Origin: Bettongia penicillata ogilbyi
Taxonomy: Eukaryota; Chordata; Mammalia; Diprotodontia; Potoroidae
Length of the DNA stretch: 64,000 nucleotides
NCBI GenBank assembly: GCA_023548195.1
Contig: JAJHZJ010000014.1
Coordinates: 14,360,718-14,424,717, forward strand
Reading direction: 5' to 3'
The notes beneath the pieces are model-generated. The model worked only from the letters and a program-made list of their open reading frames with translations. It did no database searches and was not told the DNA's origin. The stretch's first letter is position 1; each line of letters opens with the position of its first letter. This document shows, piece by piece, positions 12,141 to 21,035 of the stretch. The position numbers and the translations under genes were made by a program.

Positions 12141-13500
12141 TTACAACTCCATGACTAAGGTCATGTTCTATTTCCATTTGGATTCTATAATTTTAGAACA
12201 ACTCTACTTCTCACTTGACTTCATCATTCCCTCAATAGGGACAGAATTTTCAGCTCCATGTGAAATAAAGAAAAAAAGTCACAAAACATATGCCTAATTC
12301 TTATAGTCTCACCTGGACTTAATATGTTTATGTATAACTTTGAATGAGAAAGTTGTTTCATCAAAAAAAAAATGTTACCTTTACCAATCTTTAGTATTTC
12401 TAGCCTTTTTATTGTCTTGCCAATAAAAGGAATTTTTCTTTATAGCAGTGTCACAGCTGTTTTTTATTTTAATCTCATCTTCTCCATGTTTTTCTAACTA
12501 AGAATTCTAGACTGTGCTGTAGATGAATCAAATCATATCTTCTTGACACTGATCTTTGTTTATTTTAAGATGATTAATCATAACAATAGTTTGTCACTTC
12601 TTGGGCTTGTTTTTCATTTAGACTACATTTTTCTTTATACTTCATTGTGACTGCCCTGCTTCACTTTTGCATGCCAAAAGCTACTGAAATATTTTAAAAA
12701 CTATTGAAGTGTGCTGTTTAAGAGTTACAGTTTTTGCACATTTTTGTTGGAATCATATCCATTCTTAGTAAACCAAAAAAGAAAAAGAAAACAAAAAACA
12801 AAAAAAAACCCCAAAGCATTGAAATACATGCTAACATTTGATGGATGGAGCACTAAAAAAAGTTCAAAGACCAGCTTTATGGTATTTCATTTATTCAAGA
12901 ACAGGCATTCTAATTTTGCTGCTTAGTGTGAAGAAGCACACATGCATAATGATTGCTGTCACCAAAAGAAACAATATAAAAATTATTGTTTGTCTCAAGT
13001 AATTTGCACAATTGTAATTGTAGGAAGATCTGAAAAAGAGAGCACACTTAGACTGAACTGAATGTATAGTAGCATGATTTACAACCAAATACTAAGAATA
13101 TATTTTGATGTATTCTTCTATGGAAGACCTTCTACAGAACCTTTCAGTTTCAATGAATTAATATGTGCTTAATGAAAACAATTACAAAATTGTTAAAAAA
13201 AAAAAGTGTGGTTCAATTTCAGATGACTATAGAGCATATTTTAGTGTATGGGCTAAAAAAAACTAAGTGAGGCAGCCACATTAGAGGTGCAGATTAAAAA
13301 GAAAAAGTCCTCAGGAAACCTTTTTTAAGGAAAGAATTATGGACAAAACTTTTCTGCTTGAAAAAGTAAAGGGACAGTGTGATAGAGACCACAACAGCTT
13401 ACAACATCAATAAAAGTATCAGGAGATAAACTAGAAAAACATTACTACTATTAATAGATTGAATGGATTTGGGAGGACAATACAATTTTGTTGCTTATAA
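12141..13500. other. Unassigned AT-rich sequence
   Basis: No gene or clear repeat family recognised. Several A-runs (12361-12372, 12799-12808, 13193-13205) and short frames without domains. Confidence 0.5.
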
Positions 13501-13594
13501 AAATTGATGTTTCGGGTCTGACAGAGTCATTTTCAAGGTTTCCAGAGGACAAGCGGTACTAGGGCATTCTGGATAGGTACCTCCCATCACCACC

Positions 13595-13912
13595 ATGAAG
13601 CAGCTTTTGTCTATAATCTATGTTCCCATCAGCCTCCTTCTCCTGTCTGCGTCCTTCTACACAACTTGCTTAGCAGAAACACACAACTCTTCTATGGTTC
13701 CTTCTCTGATGTCAGACTCAGCATTCAGAGCACAGTGCTCTAATGTAGATTTCTGCTCTAAGGCTGCCCAATGCTGTAAGCATGGAATGGATGAAGATGG
13801 TTGGACTGCAGCAGCTATTGACTGGAGTCTCTGGTTTCTTACACTCATTTTACTCCGTGTGGGTAAACTCCAAAAGATAACACCTGATGAATCCAAGTAC
13901 ACACAAGCATAA
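13595..13912 (+). CDS. TMEM213: TMEM213-like single-exon coding sequence (probable retrocopy)
   Basis: A 105-codon frame opens with ATG in a strong context (CACCACCATGA). Residues 1-27 form a signal peptide (Lys then PISLLLLSASF, ending CLA). Next come a short luminal part with an N-glycosylation site (Asn31-Ser-Ser), four cysteines (48, 54, 60, 61) in the CSNVDFC...AAQCC pattern, one membrane helix (about 70-88, WSLWFLTLILL) and a short tail with TPDE. This is the layout and motif set of vertebrate TMEM213 (about 107 residues), a small type I membrane protein expressed in acid-secreting epithelia such as renal intercalated cells. As far as I know the parent gene has introns. The full protein in one uninterrupted frame therefore suggests a processed retrocopy with an intact ORF. 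Asp76 and Arg88, charged residues in or at the helix, hint at relaxed constraint. No splice pattern, poly(A) tail or flanking duplication was seen. A HAL1 insertion begins 65 bp past the stop. Identity fairly sure; retrocopy status inferred. Confidence 0.7.
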   Translation: MKQLLSIIYVPISLLLLSASFYTTCLAETHNSSMVPSLMSDSAFRAQCSNVDFCSKAAQCCKHGMDEDGWTAAAIDWSLWFLTLILLRVGKLQKITPDESKYTQA

Positions 13913-13964
13913 ATTTTGGGTCCATGGACAAACTAGCAAACTCCACTAGTTTCCTACATGAAAG

Positions 13965-13979
13965 GAAGATAATAGTCTT
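13965..13979. repeat. Target-site duplication of HAL1 copy A, left
   Basis: GAAGATAATAGTCTT here and GAAGGTAATAGTCTT at 16883-16897: 15 bp with one mismatch, bracketing copy A next to its poly(A) end (read as T run 13980-13985). Confidence 0.85.
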
Positions 13980-14073
13980 TTTTTTCTTAATTTTTCTTTT
14001 AATTTATTTATTTATTTAACTTTTTGCATTCATTTTCACAAAATTTTGGGTTCCAAATTTTCTCCCCTTTTAT

Positions 14074-14097
14074 CCCCTCCCCCCACCCCAATACCCC
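14074..14097 (-). other. G-quadruplex motif in HAL1 A 3'UTR
   Basis: On the sense (minus) strand four G-runs of four to six bases separated by one to five bases. The same arrangement is kept in copy B (54155-54178) and, altered, at 22470-22500, 4419-4436 and 45040-45070. G-rich purine tracts are a known feature of mammalian L1 3'UTRs. Confidence 0.7.
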
Positions 14098-14832
14098 AAG
14101 CAATCGAATTTTCCCTATCTCCAATCTGACCTCTCTTCTGTCATCCCTCCCTTCTCTTGTCTCCATCTTCTCTTTTCTCCTGTAGGGCCAGATGACTTTC
14201 TATTCCTCATTAACTGTATGTCTTCTTTCCTAGTAGCAACAACAATACTAAACAGTTGTTCCTAAAACTTTCAGTTCCAAATTCTCCCCATCCCTCCCTC
14301 CCCACCCATTTCCTTTGGGAAGGCAGGCAATTCAATATAGGCCATATCTGTGTAGTTTTGCAAATAACTTCCCTGATAGTCGGGTTGTGTAAGACTAACT
14401 GAATTACCCTCCATCCTAACCTGTCCCTCATTGTTTCTCTTCTGTCTTTTGATCCTGTCCCTCCCCAGGTGTTGACTTCAAATTGCTCCCTCCTCCCTTT
14501 GCCCTCCCTTCCATCATCCCCCCCTTGCTTATCTCCTTCTCCCCCACTTTCCTATACTGTAAGATAGGTTTTCATACCAAAATGAGTGTGCATTTTATTC
14601 CTTCCTTTAGTCACATGTGATGAGGGTAAACTTCTTGTTTTTTGGGTTTTTTTTCTCAGCTCTCCTCTTTTTCCCTCCACTAAAAAGTCTCCTACTTGCC
14701 TCTTAAATAACATATAATTACCCCATTCCATTTCACCCTCTTTCTTCCCACTACATTTCTCTCTCACCATTTACCTTAATTTCTTTTAAGATATGCTCCC
14801 ATCCTATTCAATTCAATCTGTGCTCTCTGTCT

Positions 14833-14893
14833 CTGTGTGTGTGCATGTGTGTATGTGTGTGTGCATGCATGCGTGTACATGTGTGTGTGTGGT
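14833..14893. repeat. TG/CATG simple repeat in HAL1 A 3'UTR
   Basis: Mixed TGTG and TGCATG units, about 140 bp past the ORF1 stop on the sense strand and next to the conserved AGACAGAGAGCACAG block. Confidence 0.9.
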
Positions 14894-15025
14894 CCCACCA
14901 ACTACCCAGATACTGAAAAGTTTTAAGAGTTACAAATATTGTCTTTCCATGTAGGAATGTAAAGAGTTCACTTCTGGTAAGTCCCTTATGACTTCCCTTT
15001 GCTGTTTACTTTTTCATGCTTCTTC

Positions 15026-16078
15026 TCATTCTTGTGTTTGAAAGTCAAATTTTCTTTTCAGCTCTGGTCTTTTCATCAAGAATGTTTGAAAGTCCTCTGT
15101 TTCATTGAAAGACCATATTTTCCCCTGAAGTATTATACTCAGTTTAGCTGGGTAGGTGATTCTTGGTTTGAGTCCTAGTTCCTTTGACTTCTGGAATATC
15201 CTATTCCACGCCCTTCGATACCTTAATGTAGAAGCTGCTAGATCTTGAGTTATCCTGATTGTATTTCCACAATACTGGAATTGTTTCTTTCTAGCTGCTT
15301 GTAAGATTTTCTCCTTGAGCTGGGAGTTCTGGAATTTGGCCACAATGTTATTAGGAGTTTCTCTTTTTGGATCTCTTTCAAGTGGTGATGGATGGATTCT
15401 TTCAATACTTATTTTGCCCTCTGGTTGTAGAATGTCAGGGCAGTTTTCCTTGATAACTTCATGGAAGATGATGTCTAGGCTCTTTTTTTGATCATGACTT
15501 TCAGGTAGTCCCATAATTTTTAAATTGTCTCTCCTGGATCTATTTTCCAGGTCAGTTGTTTTTCCCATGAGATATTTCACAATCTCTTCCATTTTTTCAT
15601 TCTTTTGGTTTTGTTTGGTGATTTCTTGGTTTCTTGTAAAGTCATTAGACTCCATCTGTTCCATTCTAATTTTGAGAGAACTATTTTCTTCCGTGAGCTT
15701 TTGAACCTCTTTTTCCATTTGGCTAATTTTGCTTTTGAAAGCATTCTTCTCCTCATTGGCTTTTTGAACTTCTTTTGCCAATTGAGTGAGCCTATTTTTC
15801 AAGGTGTTATTTTCTTCAGCATTTTTTTGGGTCTCCTTTACCAAGGTATTGACCCGTTTTTCATACTTTTCTTGCATCTCTCTCATTTCTCTTCCCAGTT
15901 TTTCCTCCACCTGTCTAACTTGCTTTTCAAAATCCTTTTTGAGCTCTTCCAAGGGCTGAGCCCACCCAACATCCCCCTGGGATGTCTGGGGTACTGAGGC
16001 CCCGCCCTCCACATCTTTCCCTGATGGCAAGAATATGTCCTCGTCATCATCAGATCCGAAAGTTGGGATCATATGCAT
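15026..16078 (-). CDS. HAL1/L1 ORF1 protein, copy A (open from Met18)
   Basis: A 350-codon open frame encoding an L1-type ORF1p, the RNA-binding chaperone of the retrotransposon RNP. Order: acidic N-terminal part, long coiled coil (about residues 45-150 of the open frame, with NTLKNRLTQLAKEVQ heptads), RRM-like region (NLKIMGLPES) and C-terminal domain (NNIVAKF, QAARKKQF, ITYPAKL, ending FDFQTQE). The original start is at 16127-16129 (MPR), but codon 4 is TAA where copy B has AAA. Translation could only begin at the in-frame Met18 used here, losing the basic N terminus. About 30 substitutions and a 2-codon indel separate it from copy B. Otherwise intact. Confidence 0.85.
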   Translation of the reverse strand: MHMIPTFGSDDDEDIFLPSGKDVEGGASVPQTSQGDVGWAQPLEELKKDFEKQVRQVEEKLGREMREMQEKYEKRVNTLVKETQKNAEENNTLKNRLTQLAKEVQKANEEKNAFKSKISQMEKEVQKLTEENSSLKIRMEQMESNDFTRNQEITKQNQKNEKMEEIVKYLMGKTTDLENRSRRDNLKIMGLPESHDQKKSLDIIFHEVIKENCPDILQPEGKISIERIHPSPLERDPKRETPNNIVAKFQNSQLKEKILQAARKKQFQYCGNTIRITQDLAASTLRYRRAWNRIFQKSKELGLKPRITYPAKLSIILQGKIWSFNETEDFQTFLMKRPELKRKFDFQTQE

Positions 16079-16117
16079 CTGTTCGAAAAAACTCTCTATA
16101 GTCTTATTTTTCTTCCC

Positions 16118-16129
16118 TTATCTAGGCAT
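16118..16129 (-). other. Ancestral ORF1 start with nonsense codon 4
   Basis: On the minus strand ATG CCT AGA is followed by TAA at 16118-16120. Copy B reads AAA (Lys) there. A single A-to-T change separates the two. Confidence 0.85.
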
Positions 16130-16277
16130 TTTCCCAGCCAGTTACTTGACTTCTGAGATTCCTGTCCACCCCCGCCTAGATCCGCCCAGCTAGTGCTTGG
16201 GGTCTGAGATTCAATTGGGCTTTCCACGCGCACAGCTGCTAATCAATGTGAGCTTTAGTTCTGGTGCTGGGGTGGGA

Positions 16278-16412
16278 GCAGGGCCATCTCCCAGGCTCAG
16301 CTCCCTCAGGGGCTTTATGCAGAGACCTTCAGAAATGGAGCGAGTGGGGCAGGGCCATCTCCCAGGCTCAGCTCCCTCAGGGGGTTTATGCAGAAACTTT
16401 CAGTAATGAAGA
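16278..16412. repeat. Tandem 71-bp units in HAL1 A 5'UTR
   Basis: Two copies starting GCAGGGCCATCTCCCAGG at 16278 and 16349. The second is about 64 bp with several substitutions. Copy B has the same pair with a 72-bp period. Confidence 0.85.
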
Positions 16413-16767
16413 TCCAGCCTGCTGCTGGGGGAGTCCCGGGCTGCCGCATCTGGTGCCGCCCCCACTTCTGCCTCCACCCCTGCCTCTGCCGCCACTGCTT
16501 CCTCCCGAGGGGTCCCGAGTCACGGAGACAGCCCGCTCCCCTCTTGGTGAGCCCAAACGTGTCTCTCACTGACCTGTAGCTTCTGTGGGCGGAGGGACCT
16601 TCCCGGCCGCTGGAGCTTCTGTCCCTGAAGCCTGCTCGGATCAGCTTCTCTGGGGCCACGGCCAGGGCAGCACTGGGGTGGGGTCCGCTTTCCAGGGCGC
16701 GACGGACCCTGGGGATGGCTCTCCAGGGCTCTCTGGAACGGAAATCTCTTCCACTCTGTTTCTGCAC
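16315..16767 (-). CDS. Sense-strand open frame in HAL1 A 5'UTR (doubtful)
   Basis: A 150-codon frame upstream of ORF1 on the element's own strand, arginine/serine/proline-rich with no recognised domain. Its first 70 codons match, in frame, a frame of copy B (56455-56820): shared GRDFRS, AALAVAPEKLIRAGFRD and SAHRSYRSVR. B lacks 8 codons without losing frame, and the frames diverge after that. Openness of a GC-rich region by chance is quite possible. Confidence 0.2.
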   Translation of the reverse strand: MQKQSGRDFRSREPWRAIPRVRRALESGPHPSAALAVAPEKLIRAGFRDRSSSGREGPSAHRSYRSVRDTFGLTKRGAGCLRDSGPLGRKQWRQRQGWRQKWGRHQMRQPGTPPAAGWIFITESFCINPLRELSLGDGPAPLAPFLKVSA

Positions 16768-16882
16768 ACCCTGCAGTGGTCCAGAACTTATGGGGATCTC
16801 TTTTTACATTAATTCTATGGGCTGTGGGTTCGGAGCTTGTAAACGTGTGTCTTTCTACTCCGCCATCTTGACTCCGCCCCCC

Positions 16883-16897
16883 GAAGGTAATAGTCTT
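16883..16897. repeat. Target-site duplication of HAL1 copy A, right
   Basis: GAAGGTAATAGTCTT, partner of 13965-13979. Confidence 0.85.
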
Positions 16898-17039
16898 GAA
16901 ATAAGATTCAACTTCCAGTTTCAACAAGGATAACTACTTTCACACCTACTTTCAAAAGGTTACTACTTAACCCTGATAGTTTTCCTCTCTCTGTAGCTTA
17001 ATATCAGATTTATTTCCATAAACATTTCTGAATTGAATC

Positions 17040-17890
17040 AACAGGAAGAATTTATGAACTATCAGTTGTGTTCCCAGCACTATCTTGACACTCAAGGATA
17101 CAAAAAAAGAATAAGCAACAGCCATTCCTCAGAGATAAGTGATCACAAGATATAAACAATTTTTGAGAGAACTGCAAATTTTAAATTACATTAATTGCCA
17201 TTTGGAACCTTGTTGCAAATCAATAATAATAAGATAAATACAAATTTTAAAAATTCTGAGTTTTCACCTCTCACGCTGAAAATTGCCTAAGAAAACAAAA
17301 ATGAGGATAGTGCTGGAGGAGTTGTAGGAAGAAAGGAATACTTGTACACTGTTGGTAGAGCTGTGAATCAATCCATCCATTTTGGCTAACCATTTGGAAT
17401 TATGTAAATGTGTGACATTACTTCACACTTTTTGGCCAAATAAATCCCTCTACTAGACATATACCCCAAGAAGTTCAAAGATGAAAACAGTTTCAGCAGG
17501 TCTCTGTGGTAACAACAAGTACAACAAAAGCTGTAAACAAAGTAGAGCAAAAGTCAACTGGTATATAAATGTAATAATTCCTACTACATAGAAAGAAGAA
17601 AAATCACAAGAAGGAACCTGAGCTCTGAGAGACTGAGAAAGCAAAAAAGAAATGGTGCTAGAAAACAATTAAGGGAACACAGTTGTCTCCCTATGACAGA
17701 AGCATGGGGGAGATATACAAAAGGAGACTGTCAGAGCCACTATCAGGTAGTCTTGTTTAATGAGGTTTTTTGTTCATTTGTTTGTTACAAAGACGGGTTT
17801 GATAGGGGAGAGGGTGGGGCAGTGATATAGATCTAGAAATAACTGTAATGTAAAAATAAAAGGCATCAATAAAAGTTAGAAAAAAACCAA
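17040..17890 (+). mobile_element. Old L1, ORF2 C-terminal region and 3'UTR
   Basis: From CAAGGATAC near 17093 the plus strand tracks the ORF2 C-terminal region (TGTACACTGTTGGTAGAGCT near 17345, CATATACCCCAAGAAG near 17457) and a short diverged 3'UTR ending in GTTAGAAAAAAACC near 17885. Many stops. Left border uncertain; 16898-17040 is unassigned and may be 3' flank of the TMEM213-like sequence. Confidence 0.7.
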
Positions 17891-18699
17891 ATGGATGTTT
17901 CTTTTCAGAAAATTGAGAAAGAACCAAGGGAAAGGATTGTTCTAGATTCTCAACACAATAAGACCTCACCATAAATTTCGGATAGGTCCATTTCATTTGG
18001 ATTTATAGGACCCTGTACAGAGGTAATGGTGAAATTGAAAGAAATACTTTCCTGAGCAATGAGTCTCATGTTGCAATAACATTCCAATTTTTCTATTAGA
18101 CACATTTGAGGGCTTTACAATAAAAGACTGAACATTTATGTTCTTAGTGAGAAAGGCTAGACATATCTGAGATACAACAAGGAAATTTTGAAGTTTCTTA
18201 AGAAGTAGTTAGTATCAACAAGAAGTTAGACATAGGATCTGATTTGTCTAGACCCACCAACTGCATCTAGAGTGTCAATTCTAATTATAAACAATTCTAG
18301 ACTATTCAAAATACTAGCAGTATACTATAAGTGACAAGCCGGCATCCTGTACTTTGGTTATCCACACAGTTTATGTAGATTCCTACAGGAGGATAGAGGC
18401 AAGTAAAAGTGAACTTCATGAAAAAATTCCTTAGTACTAGAAGAATAGAAGTGTTTGTCTAGGCATGAAGACAAGCGTGTTCTCAGTTCATGAATAGTAT
18501 GTGAAATATGTCTAAGTAATGACTGACGGAATACAAGCCATCAATTCTTTATTGTTCTGGAATGTTATAGGAAGACAACGTTATATGTGATGAAAGACCC
18601 CCCAAAGTTATCTAAAATAATTTCTGGTCAATGAATTCATCAGTGTCTAGTGGCCTATATTTTTGACATATAATGATTTTTCAGAAGAGGAATGGGAAG
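17891..18699. other. Unassigned, possibly upstream part of the gypsy relic
   Basis: No frame or domain recognised. It lies directly 5' of a gypsy RT on the same strand, where gag and protease would be expected, but no zinc knuckle or DTG/DSG protease motif was found. Confidence 0.35.
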
Positions 18700-19400
18700 A
18701 TATGAATGTGCATAGACAACTGAACTTTGCATAGAAGAACTAAAGGAGGCCATTGGACCATGCCACTAGTTTGCAGGATGCCTTATACTATCTGTCACAA
18801 AGCCATAGGTTTTCAGTGTCAGACTTAGTCAGTTCCCAGTAGCAGATTAATATGGAAGACGAGAAGAAGGATTTCATCTGACCAGACGACTCGAATATAT
18901 GCCCCAGGACATTTTGAGGGCACCTACAAGTTTCCAATGACTGATGGAATCAGTAGTTAACTACATGAATTAATTATGCCTTGATGATATCATTGTTATT
19001 TGTAAGACCTTGGAAGAGAAAAAGATAGTGTTACATCACTTAAAACAATATTGTTAACCTTTTTTATACATCATCAACCACAGGGCAGTCTGGTGAAACT
19101 TATGGACTTCTGAGAATAATGTTTATAAACACATAAAATACAATGCAGGAGATTAAAAATGAAACCTGTTATATTGAAATAGTTATAAAAGTACTAAAAA
19201 CAAAGCAAAACAAGTTTATGAACACCATGCAAAGATCACTTGAATCTGAGGAAACTGGTCTCAAGCTTTCAATTATGAATTTTTGCAAAGCCTCTATTAA
19301 GTGTATGGGTCACACAGTATTCCAGGCGTGATCACTAATCCAGAGAAGGAAGAAGCACTCCTGACTGGAGGCTGTCCACATACCTTTTGAAATCTAAGGA
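18700..19400 (+). pseudogene. Ty3/gypsy reverse transcriptase relic
   Basis: Three consecutive RT blocks appear in order with frameshifts between. About 18771: LQDALYYLSQSHRFSVSDL, the block that holds the first catalytic Asp and normally continues SGY. 18920: APTSF-stop-LMESVVNYM, then CLDDIIVICKTLEE with the catalytic LDD at 18980-18988. About 19248: EETGLKLS, then FCKASIKCMGHTV, the block just after the active site. In living gypsy elements these belong to the pol polyprotein that copies LTR-retrotransposon RNA. The Tyr of YLDD is Cys here, and stops occur in each block. A foreign 180-bp repeat (19053-19232) splits the last two blocks. Mammalian genomes hold only rare old gypsy relics. No LTR was identified. 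Confidence 0.7.
19053..19232 (+). repeat. Unclassified interspersed repeat inside the gypsy relic
   Basis: Starts GTTAACC, contains CAGGGCAGTCTGGTGAA and ATATTGAAATAGTTAT, and ends at AACACCATGCAAAG. It resembles a widespread mammalian interspersed repeat I cannot name. It interrupts RT homology, so it inserted after the gypsy element. Confidence 0.5.
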
Positions 19401-19721
19401 CTTTTCTATGATAAGGCTGTTATTGAAATTTTATTATTAGACAGTGAGAGAAGTTGGATCTGTGCATGGGAGTGCTTCAATGAACTGAGTGTTACTACAA
19501 ACAATACCAGTAAATGGTTGGTGCTGCCCTTTGCATATTGCTACATATTTATGAAAGTTTTACATGTGCCTGTGGACTTATGAGTCAAGAAAGAACCCTG
19601 GAGCTAAGAAGAAACAAATTGTACTGGTATGTGAGCAAAATATGGTCACTAAGAAGCATGAGACATGATTGCTTTGGGTGAAGAGAGGCACTACAAAATT
19701 ATACTTCATATTTCTAAGTGA
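19401..19721. other. Unassigned, probable gypsy continuation
   Basis: Follows the RT on the same strand (RNase H expected) but no motif is readable. Confidence 0.3.
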
Positions 19722-21035
19722 CCATTTGACATTATTCTTTGTGATAGAAGAGGGTTTCTTTGCTTCAGTGTCCTCCGCTGAAGATGAACTCTGGTCTTCT
19801 CTATTCCCGTACTAGTCCTCTATGATTGGATTCTTTCTTCTTTGCCTGTGCATTTAGTTTTTATAAATCACCTCTAGTCCTGAATTATGGGGGATGGTGC
19901 TTCTGGTCTCAGATCCTCTTCAGTTCTCCCCTCTGACCTTGAACTCAAACCAAGCCCTCCAGCCTCCTGTAAGTGCCCACAATCAGCAGCTTCCCCACCC
20001 CGCTGTTTCTACACTCACTCAGCTATGGTTCTTTCTCACCCCTGCTGCTTTCGGCAGCACAGCTGGGTCTGGCATTCCTTGTCAGCAGAGGTTTCCTAGA
20101 TCTCCCTCAGGTTGGATGCCTAACTGCCCTCACTGTCCTGAGGGTAAAACATTCCCAAGGCAGCCCAAGGCAGCCTCCCAACCCAGCTAACCGCAGGGCT
20201 TGCTGTTTGTTGTAGACTCTATCCCAGAAGTGTTTACTCTTCACAAGGACGAAATCTAGTCCTAGGACTTTTCTTCAGGTTTTCTCTGATTGTCCTAAGA
20301 GGGTCCCTGTTCTGTCCCTACTCGTATTTGTTTTCATAGCTCTATGTTCACCCAGAGGTGCTATTTTATCTCTTTTGTGAAGGAAAATCTTGAGAGCTTG
20401 AGATTTTCTGACCTACTCCACTCTTCTCTCAGAATCCTCTCTCCCAGCCTATTTTTTAACTTGGAACTTTACACTAGAGTTGGACTTTACACTTGAGGCA
20501 CTGTCTCAAGCTTTAGGAGTTTTTTTGTGCTGCTTTTTCTCAGAGCTATTTAGGGAGGGAGGCTCTGCAAGTTTTCAGTGCTTCCAAGGTGGTATAATCT
20601 GGGGAGAGGGGTAGTCATTGCTCTCCTGGTCTGCTCTCCAATTTTTACCTAGGAAGGGTCCCTACTCTTCTGTATCTGCAAGTGCTAGTATCCTCTCTGC
20701 CCTGAAACTGTGTATGAGTAATAAAACAAGGTCCTGCATCCAGTGTTAGCTCAGGGTTTCCTGGAATCTCTTTCTGACCACTTGCCTGAATTGAATGCCT
20801 TGTGGTTACTGAGCTGAGAACTCCAGAAGCTGCTAATCACCTCCAAGGCCCACCCCAATGTCATATACCTCTTCTGCTGCCCACCTAAGATTTCTTAGAC
20901 TGGAAAAACATCCAATCCTGACCTTTTGCTGACTCTGCCACTCTAAAATTTGATTTGAGACATTACTTTAGAGTTGTTGGAAGGGAATACTGGGAAAGTT
21001 TTCCCCTAATCTTCCATCTTGGCTCCACTCCCGCT
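19722..21035 (-). mobile_element. L1 5' end: 5'UTR and ORF1 start, no body
   Basis: On the minus strand the right border reads GAGTGGAGCCAAGATGGA, the L1 start with YY1 core. About 1.2 kb of 5'UTR follows, and ORF1 begins near 19850 with MHRQRRKN. Only about 40 codons of ORF1 remain before similarity ends near 19722. A paralogous 5' end lies at 32821-33740. Because L1 copies are usually 5'-truncated, a piece keeping only the 5' end implies a later deletion. Confidence 0.75.

Larger units (their letters stand above)
13980..16882 (-). mobile_element. Young full-length HAL1-like element, copy A
   Basis: A 2.9-kb retrotransposon on the minus strand with every landmark: 5' end with GGAGTCAAGATGGCGG, GC-rich 5'UTR (16130-16882), ORF1, 1-kb 3'UTR with a microsatellite and G-quadruplex motif, AATAAATAAATAAA and a poly(A) tail, all within a 15-bp target duplication. 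ORF1 is followed immediately by 3'UTR; there is no ORF2. That is the HAL1 (half-L1) architecture described for mammals including opossum. It must borrow ORF2 endonuclease and reverse transcriptase from L1 in trans. Copy B at 54071-56937 is a close relative. One TSD mismatch and an early stop show it is no longer pristine. Confidence 0.88.
16130..16882 (-). promoter_or_regulatory. HAL1 A 5'UTR / internal promoter, CpG-rich
   Basis: About 750 bp, clearly richer in G+C and CpG than its surroundings, lying between the element 5' end and ORF1. The first 25 bp on the sense strand contain CAAGATGGC (16861-16870 region), the YY1 core that positions transcription start in primate L1. A 71-bp unit is tandemly duplicated at 16278-16348 and 16349-16412, ending close upstream of ORF1. 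Promoter function is inferred from L1 biology. Confidence 0.7.

Noticed and set aside
15605..15997. 130-codon plus-strand frame rich in Phe and Leu
   Set aside because: Antisense shadow of the ORF1 coiled coil in copy A.
16264..16572. Antisense frames in HAL1 5'UTR as an ORF0-like protein
   Set aside because: Open in A and B but with poorly matching frames; GC-rich chance openness is enough to explain them.
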